This document shows positions 49,537 through 61,656 of a DNA stretch of 64,000 bases, piece after piece. Position numbers and translations under genes: made by a program. Origin of the DNA: Melanocharis versteri. Lineage: Eukaryota > Chordata > Aves > Passeriformes > Melanocharitidae. The notes beneath the pieces are model-generated. The model was given only the letters and a program-made list of their open reading frames with translations, had not been told where the DNA came from and did not search any database. The first letter of the stretch is position 1, and each line of letters starts with the position of its first letter. The stretch is from positions 62,001 to 126,000 of the forward strand of contig VZTG01003741.1 of NCBI GenBank assembly GCA_013397845.1. Reading direction: 5' to 3'.

Positions 49537-49899
49537 CATTACGTGAAACAGTAGTGCCTGTTTGCCTTGAGCAGCCCCTACCTCCATTTGGGTGAGGGCT
49601 GTTCCTGCCACCTTGACCTCCTGTTTTTCACCCTCCCCTTCTGCACCTTGTGCTGGAAAGTAGGGATGAAAGCAGCTCACAGCATGAAACGGTTTGTCCC
49701 TCCCTGGTTTAGAAGTGCTTGCTGGTACTTGCTGTGCTGTGTAGGAAATGAGGAGAGCCTGCAAAGGGAGCTGGGTGTTACTCCAGGAGGGGCTCTGGCA
49801 GAGCGGGCCAGACTTAGAGGTGCAAAAGGTTTTCAGTGCAAACTATGTCGTATGTGAGACTTGTTCATGCACTTGCTGCCTTAGAACTTGCTGTGGTGA

Positions 49900-50031
49900 G
49901 AGAAAGATCAAGGTCAGGTTGGGTGGGGCTTTGAGCAACCTGGTCTAGTTGAAGGTGTCCCTGCCCATGGCAAGGTGTTGGAACTGGATGATCTTTTAGA
50001 CCCCTTTCAACCCAAACCATTCTATGATTCC
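49900..50031 (+). mobile_element. CR1 LINE 3' end, sense
   Basis: This is the CR1 3' region only. It includes TTGAGCAACCTGGTCTAGTT, GTGTCCCTGCCCATGGCA and a closing CAAACCATTCTATGATTC. It is heavily 5'-truncated and non-coding. Confidence 0.85.
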
Positions 50032-53000
50032 ATGGAGGAAACAATAAAAATACTCTTTAAACAGTTGACTTTAGAGTTAACCAGATTGCAGGTGCCTTTC
50101 TGTAACATATAGTTTCCACCTAGTTTGTCTTAAGTTTGGGGCTTTTTTTGTAAATTATTAAATGGTCAAAGTGAGTGCTGGCACAAAGCTGGGCTTCTGT
50201 ACTGGTGCCCTTATGTTCTTGCAAATGGAGTAGCAGCTGACCCTGAAGTGACAGGGCTCCAGAGCTGTGGCACAGCCGTGCTGTGAGATTCAGAAAATGG
50301 AGACTATTGGATCTCGGTCCATGACAGGTTTCCAGTGCAGGTCTTATGGCATGAGTAATTACAGGAAGCAGGATATTTTGCAAGATGCCAAATTAAATGT
50401 TTTAAGTGATCCTTTTGGTCTTAAGAGAAACCAGTGTTGTTTCCAGCACGTAAAACATGGTGTTACATCTGGCTGGTTGAAGAGAAGGGACTTCCCTTCC
50501 AAACTCCTAGTGCCATCCAAAGTGCGATCCTTTCCTTGATAAGGATTATAGCTCAGTGAGGTGTGAAGAGAAAAAATTCTCTGAGGGCTGAATATGTTTT
50601 TGGCATACCAGGAAGCAGAACAGGCTGATTTGAAGTACATTAATTTCTTGTTAATATACAAGATCTTACGATCAAGTTAGATTAATATGATTTTATGGTC
50701 AATTATAGTAAAATAACTCTGTGGTTGGAGTGATGGTAAACCTTGAGGTCTGCAAGAGCTTGTTTTTTCACCACCACCCTGTTAAGAATGATTTGAAATA
50801 GTTTGCTTCTCCTCTATTTTTGACCAAAAATGAGGACTTCAGAATTTTTTTTACAAAAACCTTGGACATTTCATCAGAAAGCTGAACATCTGAAAACCCT
50901 CCCCCCCCAAAAAAAGCTTGTCTTGCTACAAACTTTGTTGTTCCATGTTAACATTTTTCTTTAATGAATGAAATATTTGCCATGAAACACCAAAGAAACT
51001 TTCTTGATATGTTCAAGAAAGAGGCCCAATACATGGTGCATCGTGGGAGACATAGTTTAATCTGAGAGGCCAAGCCAAATCCAATTTTAAAATTCTCAAG
51101 AGATGACAATATAGCATTGCAAATGAAAGCTTCTTGGGTTCTAACCTGAAAAATACTGCTCTATAGGGATGATAAACAATTTGTCAGGTCACTGGAACGT
51201 TTGATAAAAGATGTATGCTTGTAGGGAAAATGAAATAAACCCCTTTTTCCTTTCTGGATGGTAGCCTTGTGAACCCAGCCCAAGAAAGTCAGAACAAGTC
51301 CCCTCTGATTCCTTCATTCATCATCCATAAAGAAGAACTGCAACTATGGGACAGTTGTTTAGCCCGCAGGTAATTCCCAAACTGGAAGAGAATCCAGATC
51401 TATCTCTAATATAGCTGTGTCAGCTTTGGTACCAGGTTTTATCAGTAAAATAAACAGACACAGCTGAATTGTACATGGATTCAATTGGCACTGAACTTTT
51501 AGAAAGTTCAGTTGTGCATCTGAAATATTGAAATTGAGATTGCATCTCTCTTCTAAATACACACATTGGAAATGAAGTTGTAATGTGAGAAGATAACATT
51601 TTTATATAGTCATTTTTCTGGCTCTAGCTATCGGTAGCTTTAAAAGTATTTTATAAATAAAGGGATGTAGTGTATTACAACACACGATGGTACATTTGAG
51701 ACATGTAACACAAACCTTAATGAAAGTTCATGAGAATTTAACATGCAGAAGTTATTTTTAATTCACAGTATCTTATCTGTTTTCATTTTTTTTTGAATTA
51801 CAAAATGCAATTGGGATGTCTTATGTACTAATTCTTTGCCAAATTAAATTTGTTTCCATTTTAAAGGCATTTTCCAGTTACATTGACATGAAAAGTATCT
51901 GAAAACATTAAATTTTGTTATATTTTTAACTTTAAAACCTTCATAATGCTGCCAATAGTGTTTTTTCCAGATTTTGAGGAAATTATTTATCTCTGGGACA
52001 AAAGCTACCACAGTAAACCTATATATATATATTTTTTTTTTTTTTTCCTGGCCCAAGGGGTTTATGGTAATTTTGAATTAAATTCCTCATGTAACTGGGT
52101 GCTCTAATGAATGAGGCCTTGGGGCCAGAGATCCCCATCTGATTACTGGACCCTGCTGAAACAGGCACAAGTGGCTACAGAGCACAGCAGCTGCTGGGCT
52201 GGACACGGCGTGTTGGTGGGATGGGGGCTCCTACTGCAGGTCCTGGTGGAGGTAAATCCCTAAGGAAGGAGCCTGGTCTCGCCTGGGGCAGAGCAATATG
52301 CTTTGTTGCTACAGTTTCTACATGTCCCCTGGTTTTTTGGAAGAGGGATAAGACTGGGTTCAGGACACACATGGTGATGGCAGTGAACGTGGGTGACAGG
52401 TGTGCTGCTGTCATGAGCAAGACTGCATGGAGATGGGGGAAGCCATGAAAGCACGGGGAAGAGTAGAAGCATGGAGGAAAAGAGGAGCATAAATGGCATC
52501 CAGTGTCCCAGTGACAGCTCTTCTCTCGTTTTGAAATATGAAAGAGTAATGATGGAAAAACTCTTGAGTGCCTGACGGATGTGTCTCAAGCAAGCTTGCA
52601 GAGCCAGACTTGAGCTCTTGTCTTGTACCCCTAAAACAAAACCCCACTAACACCCCAAACTGGCAGTGGCCAACCAGGTTGTTATCCATTGGTGAGCTGC
52701 GCAGCAGCCGGTGATTTCTGCAGTTGCTGGTGCAACGTGTGAAACAGCAGTGCCTGACTTTAGAAAGGATGAATTTGCACGCACTGTGGAGATAATTGGA
52801 GTTGTGTTGTCTGGTGCTTCAGATCATATAGCAAATGGGTGACATTAGGTCACTCTAGTTAAACTGCTCCCATTTCACCCTGTTCCTCAGTCTGACCCTT
52901 GTTTAAAGAAAAGATAATTTATTTGGACGGCTTGAGTCATACTTTTCCCTTTCTCCCACTTGTTTAGCAGAGTGTATGCAATACTTGGGAGGCAACAGAA

Positions 53001-56000
53001 GAAGACAAGGGAGAACTGGCTGTAACAAATGACTACATCCTCACAGCACACTTTGGCAGCACAGACCTTGGGAGATTTCTGATTGTGCCTTCCTGTGACT
53101 TGCTCAAGATGGAAGGGCGTGAAAGGGACATCGTGTTCCTGGAGCAAACATGGAGAGAAAATGATAGGGAGCACAATCTCTGTCAGGAGAGCCATTGCTG
53201 TGGGACAATGTAGTAGAGGCTCATGACAGATCATGTTGTGCTACATAGGTGTAGATGAGAGAAGATTTTGACCCTTGCTTTAGAATGAGTACACATGCAT
53301 GCTCTGGGTCAGGGAGCATTTGTTTTTGCACTGCTGGCTAACAAGGCATGTGCTACAGAGTCCTTACCGAAAGGGTAGGAAGGCACATGTGCCCACCCAA
53401 CAGGCAAGTTCAAATTGTCTCCTCTTTAGTTGCTTAAAAATAGTTCAAAAATAGATGCCTTAAATGCTGTTACTCCAGCAGGATTACTCAATAGTGAATT
53501 TAGCTTTTGGATTCTCTCCATGGCCACAGTCTTCATTTTAGCTCCTCATGAAAGAATGCCACAAGGCTGCTTTTCCATCTGATTTTGGTGGGGAGAGGAA
53601 AATCTTTTGCAGAAGCTGGGGCAAATGAGTAGTATTCAAGATTTTTCACATTATGGTTCCTTCAAAGAAGGCAGAGGAAGTGCATAATTATTTGGAAATG
53701 AATTTGGCAGGTTCTTCCCAGTGCTAGGCTGTTTAATGCATCAGCCTGTCGCACTTAAACAGTTTAGGGATCACTTACCATTTTTGATTACACCTGAGAT
53801 GGTTCACAGAAGTTGTTTTGACAGGGCCTAGCTTTCTGTTACTAAGCTGCCTGATATTTTTTCTAATGAAAGGATTAAACCCTAGTGAAACAATTTTTCA
53901 AAATCTTCCAGCCTACAGATATTCCTAGCAGTGTAAGCGTTTGCTCTCCTTCCACTGGCTATTGGGAGGAGCCCAGTGTGTTCAAATGGTATGTTTAACA
54001 CTATTTCAGATTGCAACCTTTTTACAAAGAAGAGGAGATGCAGAGTAGTGCTGTACAGATTCTAGTCTTATTCAAATTAATCCCAAAATAATTGGAGTAA
54101 CAATGCATAACGAGCAAACTCTTTAATACACTAGGTCTTACTATTTTCTGTTGAATTTTCTCCAACTAGGGGAAGAGCACTGTGTGTTTTTTGGCAGTAG
54201 CATTTCTGGAAAATGAAATAAGTGAAACTCTTCTCACAGAGAAGGGGATGAGGAATGGTTTCAGGACCTCAGATTTTGTAATGTTCTTTAAGAAACTGGC
54301 AGTGGATGAATACCTATGCTCGTTTTGACAATAGCAAGATTTTGTAAGTTTTCTGTTACTTAAGGTCTAATCTCCCACTGAAGTTAAAGTTGAAATGAGG
54401 TTCTCAGCCTGTGGCGTAGAGCATTTACCAAAAAGCCTCGGTAAAAACCTTGTGTAGTCTGCAGCTGTCTGTAGTCAAGTGCCTCTTTCTTCTCCAGCCT
54501 TTTCTAGACCTCAGGAGCTGGGGACATTAGAGTTCTGGCATTTTGGAAATGTTGGTTTTAGCATCACTTAAATATGGCAGAGATTCACTGCGGTTGTCTA
54601 CTGCATTTTAAAAAAATGCTCATGCATCATTATTAAAATCATTCTGCAATACTGTGAGTTAAAAAAGTACCAGGTTGCTTAGCTGGGTTATTATACAGTA
54701 CGGTGCTTGTTTTGAAAAGATTTACTATGTGAGCCTGCTGAATGTTTGGGCATATTCAGCAACACACATACAAAATTCTGCTATTTTTATTAATAGAAAG
54801 TTCACAACACGCACCAGTGTTACCTTTCCAACACGGATTTAGATGGCTTTGAAACCTCTTTTCAGGGTTTCGTGTCTGCTGTGTATGTAAGGTGAAGAGC
54901 CAGATTACAGAAAAAAATCACTTTTTTATATCTTTCCAGGGGATCTTGGCAAGAGTCACTGCTATCACCAACACTGCTTCTGATATCACTTGCATCCATT
55001 GCCGCAACCTGTCAAAACAGGTGTATTTATAGGCCTTGAGGGACTGAAACAAGAAATCAAACATTTGCATAGCATTTTCCATCAAGTTCTCAAGGACTGA
55101 GATTCAAAGGATTTTGATATGTTTCCAGTGATTACTTCACTGTGCTGGGTATTTCTATGTTCTCTTTAGCAATCAATGTCCTGCTTCTGTACTAGGTCTT
55201 AGAAAAAATGTGTTCTCTCTTCTACCAACGAAATCATCAACAAAATGGTGGTTGGCTTCAGAAAAACTCACAAAAATATTTAAATTCACATCAGAGAAAA
55301 CTGGGATGAGAGCTCACTTAACACTATGAATTAAATCAAGAAGTAGTGCACCAGTGTGATTCATTAGAACTACTTTGCTTAAAAAGTATGTGCCTTGCAC
55401 TGAGATATTTTTTCGTGCTCTGTCTTGGCAGCAGTTAAGCTCTAGGGTACTAGAGGCTGCCTACTCCTTGTAATGGCTTGGAATAGTTAATGGTGTTGAG
55501 TTCTGGAAGAGGAAGAATCCCACTAATTGTGCAATCCTCCTGGCACTAGGGTTTGGCAGGACATCCTCGCAGTGAACCTACGCTGGGTGTGCCGCCCTTT
55601 GTAGAGTGTGATGCACAGCTTCGTGTGCCTCAGGCTGTGAGAAATAATCATTTTCAGCAGGGTGAGGGAACTTTAGTGCATAATTTTCAGGGCTAGCATG
55701 ACAATCGTGCCTTTTCAGGAGATTTATGTTTACTGTAGTGCAGCATCCCACTTTTCCAAAAATTTTCAGCGGTGATGGTGGTGAGTGATAAGGAGACAGT
55801 AAAGCGAGTTGAGTTAATGAATGTAGTCCTAAGACTATAAAAGATATCTTTAAAGGTGAAGTGCACAGGAAAGGAATATTTTTCACTTTGTTTTAAAGAG
55901 AGAGATTAATGCAAGTTCAGGAAGGGAGTATTCAGTGGTATCGATATGTGAAGAAGGTGCCTCTTTTGGCATAATCCCAGATGGAAGTAGTGGATCATGA

Positions 56001-58160
56001 TAACGGCATTTCAATTCATAGTTTGTCAGGACATTATTAAGTGGCAATTAAAGTGACTCAAGTGTTCCAACACACAGGTTGCTGAGGGCCAGCAGATGAT
56101 AAGAACAAGATTAAAGAAATTGAAATGCAGATCTGCATTGTCTATGAAATGGTTGTGACAATACAAGTAACTTAATCCTGTTTGATGTTACTTCCATAAA
56201 CTCCTATTCTCAAAAAATCTGCATGCACAGCTCTTTTACTGCTGTGATTAGGGAATTGTAGTCTCCTTCCATTTTTGCATCAAATGATTAGCTTGCAACC
56301 TTGTTCATAGTTGCTCCAAGAGAAGAATGATCAAATGTTTTCTGCTGGCTACAAGCCCTCCACCCTTTGGAAATGTTCTCTTGACCATGAACAACTTTTT
56401 CTTGGTGTCTTTTATAAATAGGAGCAAAAATTTCCAGTGAGGGGAGTTCTGGTTGTATGCGTGAGAACTGAAAGGTGCTTTCCAGGGGGAGTGTGTGCTC
56501 TTCCACAAAATCCAGGAGAAGACTGGGAAATTGTGCCCAGAGCTAGTACATTATGCCAACTGCAGCCTCAACTCCAAAACTATTTGATTTGGCTAGTAGT
56601 ACCGAGACTTCATGTCCCTTCCCATCCACCCCCTTTTTAAACTTGCTCCCATATGTACTGTCTTGTACCTTTGTCCTGCAGCTACTTGTTTTTTTCCTAA
56701 GTGTTTTCTTAATTCCAGGCCTTTTAGTTTAGTGTAACCTTGTGAAAAGCGACAAAATTATTTCTTTGGGGGCATTTGCTTCTTCCAAGGATGATGATTT
56801 TTATATTATCTGAAGGAAGAAGATTTTGCTTTTTCCTTTGTTCAGTTGGCCAGACAGCTCTTCTATTTGAACAAATTTTGAAAAATTAATTAAAATAAAA
56901 AATGAATATTTCTTTTTTCTCTTTTTGATAGGCCCTCACTTCTGCATTTGTCCTTGTAGGCTGCAAGTAGCAAGAGAGATCTCTGGCTAAGTGGGTTTTC
57001 AGTAGAAGAAGGAAAATTGATTTTTACTATGTAGCTAGCTGATGATTTTTTCTTCTATAATTTTGGAAATATCAGGGGTTCAGGGAATATTCACTGTGTC
57101 AGCAGCCTTGTGTCTAATGAGGTTGTTTGGACTCTGCTCTCTGAGCCAGAGCAAAATCTTTGAAACATGTTAGTCACAATTTAACTGAAAGTGGGGGAGG
57201 TTTTTAACAGAGAGCTTTAAGTAAACTGCATCTTTTTGAATTTCCTGGGCAGCTGCCTTTCTCTCTTTGATGTACTGTGCCTGGTGATGCTGTTAATGAA
57301 ATGCATAATTATGTGTTATATAATAAAACAGAGCTAACATGAAGGTGCCTAATAGATTATAATGATGTGGGGGGCTGAGAAACTAACGACTATTGGGGGT
57401 TGTTGAAAAGTTCCTCTGGTGACAAAGACGATGTCTAAAGAGGTTTGAATAACTGTGCTGATAAATTAATTGTGGTCTCTTTGTGTGTAAACGACATTTT
57501 TCAGGATTTTTTATATAGAGAGATTATTGAGAAAAAAAATAGGTACAATTTACTAGGCTGCTGATGTATGAAGTGTCAGCGCCGAGTGCTTCCAGTGCCT
57601 ATTAGAGCTGCTGGCTTTGCAGAGATGGGTGCCCTAGGCAATGACATTTTTGGCACAGCCTGCCTCACCCATAGGATCAAAAGGAACAAAAAAAAAAAAT
57701 TTGGCAATATACACAGAGAGTAAATTGCATCCTAAAGAGCAGCCCCTAGAATTCAGTCTTGGAATGAATATCGATAAATGACATATCACGCTTTATGGCT
57801 GAAGAGTTGTACGCGTGTTGTGACTGCCCCCAACTTCCCTCCCTCCTTTCTCTGCTTTTGTCACCTACATTTTCTCTCTCCCTCTGTAATAATCTGTATA
57901 ACTCGTACCTTTCTGAGAATCTTTAGGAACTGGTTTGTACACATAGGTATTTTTAAAGGAGAGGCTGTATAAGCTTCCAGCCCTGGACCACATGGGCTCC
58001 TGATGGTGCTGGGCTGTGGCTGGGCTTGCTTGGCTGCTGCTCTGGGCTCACAAGGGCCTGTCTGATGGGAGAATTAGCATGCAGGGAGCTCCAGTATGGA
58101 TTTACAGCCTGCTAGTTACTTGGCACTAACTCCCTTGGGTGGATGATTCTAGTACCTACT

Positions 58161-58213
58161 AAGAGTGCTTTTGTGCAGGTTAGCTTCAAGAGTGCTTTTG
58201 TGTGAGTTAGGCG
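58161..58213. repeat. Imperfect tandem duplication, 26-27 bp unit
   Basis: AAGAGTGCTTTTGTGCAGGT followed by TAGCTTC is repeated at once as AAGAGTGCTTTTGTGTGAGT followed by TAGGCG. There are two copies in the long CLC intron. Confidence 0.7.
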
Positions 58214-60925
58214 GGCTCCTTTTTGAAGGGGAAATATGCTGTTTTTCACTTCCCAAGCACCAAGGGTACCCAAATGGGCAGTTAGTGCAGAGTAGCTAAT
58301 ATGCAGTAAATTCACACCCGAGCTCACTGAGCATGAACTTCCTCATGCAGCCGAATCCCGAGGCTCTGCACTTTGTCTCTCTCAGCAGGGAGCAGATGGC
58401 CCTTCTCTAAACAGGGAATACCAATAAAGCCTTATGAAGGGCACAGATATGTGTGTGTGAAGATTCGTGCCTGTCCATGTGCTTATATGAGATGACTTGA
58501 ATTTATCACAGTTCTTGGGTTAACTTCTGCTTCCGTGATTTTTGTTAAGAAACCCTAAGGAGAACTTTGCTGCTGAGTTGCCATCATCCTTGTCATTAAT
58601 AGGCTGGGGTTTTAGCTGCAGGTTTCGATGATTTCTTCCTTCTTCTTCAGCACTAAGACAGCATACTTTTTATTATATGAATGACTGCATCTTTTGTGTG
58701 TCAGTCTTTGGTGCAATTCCCTTTCCCAGAATATTTTTGAACTCTCAATTAATGGTTTTCTCTAGGTCTCTAAGTACTCAGATGTGAAATCAAGTCAGTT
58801 TTTAGATAAGACTTTGCTTTAGGCTGGGGTTCATAAATAACTTGATCTATAATTAGTGTACAACTTCACTTTATCTTAAGATCACATAATGAGTTCAGTT
58901 TTCATGCAAAGTTTTCTTGAAATTTTATAAATTATTTCATCTGATTTTTATGCTTATGCTTCAAATATATCATTGATTTTTAAGTCATCTGCACATTTTC
59001 TTTATGTTTTTGCTCCAGTATTGCCTATTTCCAAGAAAATTTTGTATCACAGAAATTGTCTCTCCAATTTCCATCTACAGTGAGGGTTCAGAACGACTCC
59101 ACCGGCACTATTGTGGCCAAAGTTTAAATTTACTTACGTACAAAAGATATTGCTCAAAATGCTTTTAACATGTCTTTTTAAAAATGACCTCAGCCATTCT
59201 AGCCTGCCAAAGATAAACAGCATTTCTGCTCGACAGGCGTTAACCCTTGGAGGAAGTGAAGTCCAATGCTGAACACAGAGGCACTTGCTCCGAGCATTCA
59301 GAGTGCTGTTGTAGAGAGGAGCCATCCTCCCTCCAGATCCCAGCACTCAGGAAGGCTGCAGGGCTGGGGAAAATCAGCACAAGCCTCGGGGTTTCTCACT
59401 CGCAGATGTAAAAAGCTGGCTGAATGTTTCCGACAATAAAGGATGAGGGTCTGGGCCAGGTCAGCTTGACTGTTCCTCCTAGAGGATAGAAGGATGGGAG
59501 GAAGGGATAAAATGGGATGAAAAACAAGAAGAGGTGACTGGAAAGCCAGGCTCTAGTTCTTGCTGTTCTGAAGATATTCTGTATAGGTTAAAACAATCAC
59601 TTGAAAGTATTTTTCAGAGTTTAAGTTTCAAGAGTTTTTATATTTAGAGTTCCAGAGTGCTTTTATAGCTTTTTATAGTAATTTTTAGTGTTGGTTTTAT
59701 TCCAGAAGAGTTCCCTGTAGCAAGATACTTTTAAAAACCTTAAAAGGAATCCACAGTAAAGGAGTATCCATCTGTGTGAATGAGTTGCAGCAGATATGAT
59801 GAAGCAATTCTTAAAATCCCACAGTTGCTGTTTTCCTTTCAACTGACATGTTCCTGTTTTTAAATAAAACAGTTGAATTCTAGGTTTAAAGAGAAATTCA
59901 ACGAATGCTGTGGTGTTATTAGCAATCTCTGGCTATGTCCAAGCAGAAAGGACAGTTGCATGACTCCGCTGTACATGGCTGACTATGCCATATGAGTCCC
60001 TTGTTGGGATATGCTGTAAATCATCCTGAATGTTATCTTTCCAAACGCAGGACAAAGACAGAAGGAGGGTGAAAATTTAGGTCTGGATAAATTTCCTACA
60101 GCTTATCATGCAGAAATGTGTTTATTGGCATTCTTTGAACGTAGATATTTGTAGTACTTAACAATCTCTAAATGATGAGGTCTATTAAACAGCCATGTGC
60201 TGTAATTCACTTTGTCTGAACTGGAGAAAAGTTTCTGGACAAGAGCCTCTTAGTGTTATGAAAAAAGGTTGCATATTTAGTCCCAGGGTAATTGCTAATG
60301 AATATACCTGTTTAACAGGATGAAGTGATAGGGGAAATAGTGGGATGTGAAAGGAGATGGCAATTTTTACTAAAAAGCCTTAGTAAGGTATCATAAGGAG
60401 AATATTTCTGTGCAGTGGTTTTTACCATGAAAAATATTTGACTTCACTGTGAGTTGGGTCTAAACAACATAAATTACATTCACATTACTCTCTATTTTGT
60501 GTAGGAGGATTCACTCTGAATCCTTTATTCAAAGGCAGTTGTACCAGTGTGCTTTAAGTCACTTCCGCCACAGGTGTTAGACATTTGCAGTAGCAGGTCA
60601 GGTGAACTTGGTCTACCTTTGTGCTTAGTTATAGTGGTTGTATGCAACCACGGAGGTAAAACCTATTAGCTCAAGGGTAATAAAGTATTAAAACATACAT
60701 ACTGCATACCTCACCACTCATCTGACCATACAGTCACTGCACAGGGAGAAAGGACAAGTATACTTAGGAAAGATGTTTTGGGTGAGATACCATAATTTGT
60801 GCGTATGATTTCTTACAACCAGCACTTCATGCCAATCCGTAGGTTTGTGATTGTGGCGACAGGGATGCCTGCACCATGCCTTGTACTGCCCAACATTGTT
60901 CTGCATGGTAACGGATGTTCCTGCT

Positions 60926-60966
60926 GCTGGACTTCTGAGCTGGACTTCTCCTGAGCTGGACTTCTG
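60926..60966. repeat. Triplicated GCTGGACTTCT motif
   Basis: The 11-mer GCTGGACTTCT occurs three times within 41 bases, separated by GA and CCTGA. It is a short local duplication with no coding context. Confidence 0.75.
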
Positions 60967-61489
60967 TTGGAAGCTGCTTCATCCCTTTTCTAGCATTCTT
61001 CAAGACAACGTTCGTACAAGGAGCTTGTTCTGTCAGGAAGCAGGAGTAAGGGAAAACAATTTTATATCTCCTGAGCTCAGCAAGAAAGAAAAGAAATTGG
61101 ATTTGTTTGCATTTTTAAGTATTTGTCACAATGCCAAGCTATTTTAAGCAATCTGGCTACTTCGTCTCTACTTACTATCCTCTTCTACATCAGAATTATC
61201 ACAAGCCACCTGAAATATGGGAATCAGATGTGAATTTTAATGAAAGGGTCATGCTTCAGACTGACAGGGATGGGAGGGGGGACTGTCACTGCATCAGCCA
61301 AGACTTTCTGGTGGAAGTGTTGATTGATAACCTATTCCTGGGAAAGGAGAGAGAGCACCCTTCCCCTTTCAGTGGACAGAATTGCTTCCCATTCCCTCGT
61401 GAAAGAAGTAGGTAGTCCTGTACAACCATTGCCTTCATCTCTAGGTGTATGAAAAAAATGAAAAGTCCTTTGTTCCATGTTTTCCTTAG

Positions 61490-61656
61490 TTGGAGTTCAC
61501 AAATGATGTCCAGCCCTCCCCAGTGATAGTGCTGGCTGTCATGCTGGCCAGGATGGCTGGTGACTTGTTCAGCATATCCCTGTAGGGCTCCCTCATGGAG
61601 CTGAAATGCATTCTCTACTTGGATGTGGAACCTTTTGTTCGTTACAGGAGAAAACG
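61490..61656 (+). pseudogene. CLC pseudogene exon: TNDV…LMELKC segment, nonsense
   Basis: The acceptor is TTCCTTAG. The frame reads LEFTNDVQPSPVIVLAVMLA, then RMAGDLFSISL, TAG (61583-61585) and GSLMELKCILYLDVEPFVRY. Relatives have VELTNDV.FLLPIM.A.MVAK..GD.F…LY..L.ELK.IP.L, so this is the end of the membrane domain and the link to the CBS domains. The stop replaces the conserved tyrosine (TAT or TAC to TAG). The exon starts on a complete codon, exactly in phase with TISLTVIM at 45252. A donor at ACG|GTGAAG (61657) is plausible. No CBS-domain exon was found downstream in the window. Confidence 0.9.

Larger units (their letters stand above)
45253..61489 (+). other. Long intron of the CLC pseudogene
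   Basis: About 16.2 kb lies between two CLC exons that are still phase-compatible. It contains two short sense CR1 tails (49500-49536 and 49900-50031), a small duplication at 58161-58213 and a triplicated 11-mer at 60926-60966. I found no gene, RNA or further CLC exon. The frames at 47089-47613 (minus) and 49567-49857 (plus) look like chance. Confidence 0.65.
20055..61656 (+). pseudogene. Unitary CLC chloride transporter pseudogene
   Basis: Eight exon remnants on one strand follow the order of the CLC membrane domain: first helices, GSGIP region, E-rich helix region, LAFI segment, FFPCT/EKQLRN segment, THEE/GVASGL segment, YGR…AASFF…TISLTVIM segment and the TNDV…LMELKC segment before the CBS domains. 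CLC proteins are homodimeric Cl- channels or Cl-/H+ exchangers; the PEGPMIH-type relatives act mainly in endosomes and lysosomes. Inactivating changes are TGA at 20158, 33367 and 42601, TAG at 61583, frameshifts in the exons at 37951 and 45083, and loss of the gating-glutamate loop. Introns are retained, so it is not a retrocopy. Exons for helix B/C, the segment after PMIHLG and the CBS domains were not found. It resembles the CLC-6/7 or plant/protist-like branch more than CLC-1/2/K, but I cannot assign an orthologue. Selenocysteine or assembly error is unlikely given the number of lesions. Confidence 0.88.

Noticed and set aside
54943..55020. Polypyrimidine tract plus CCAG followed by an open stretch (GILARVTAITNTASDITCIH), considered as an exon
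   Set aside because: No family resemblance. The CLC exon at 61490 joins 45252 in phase without it.
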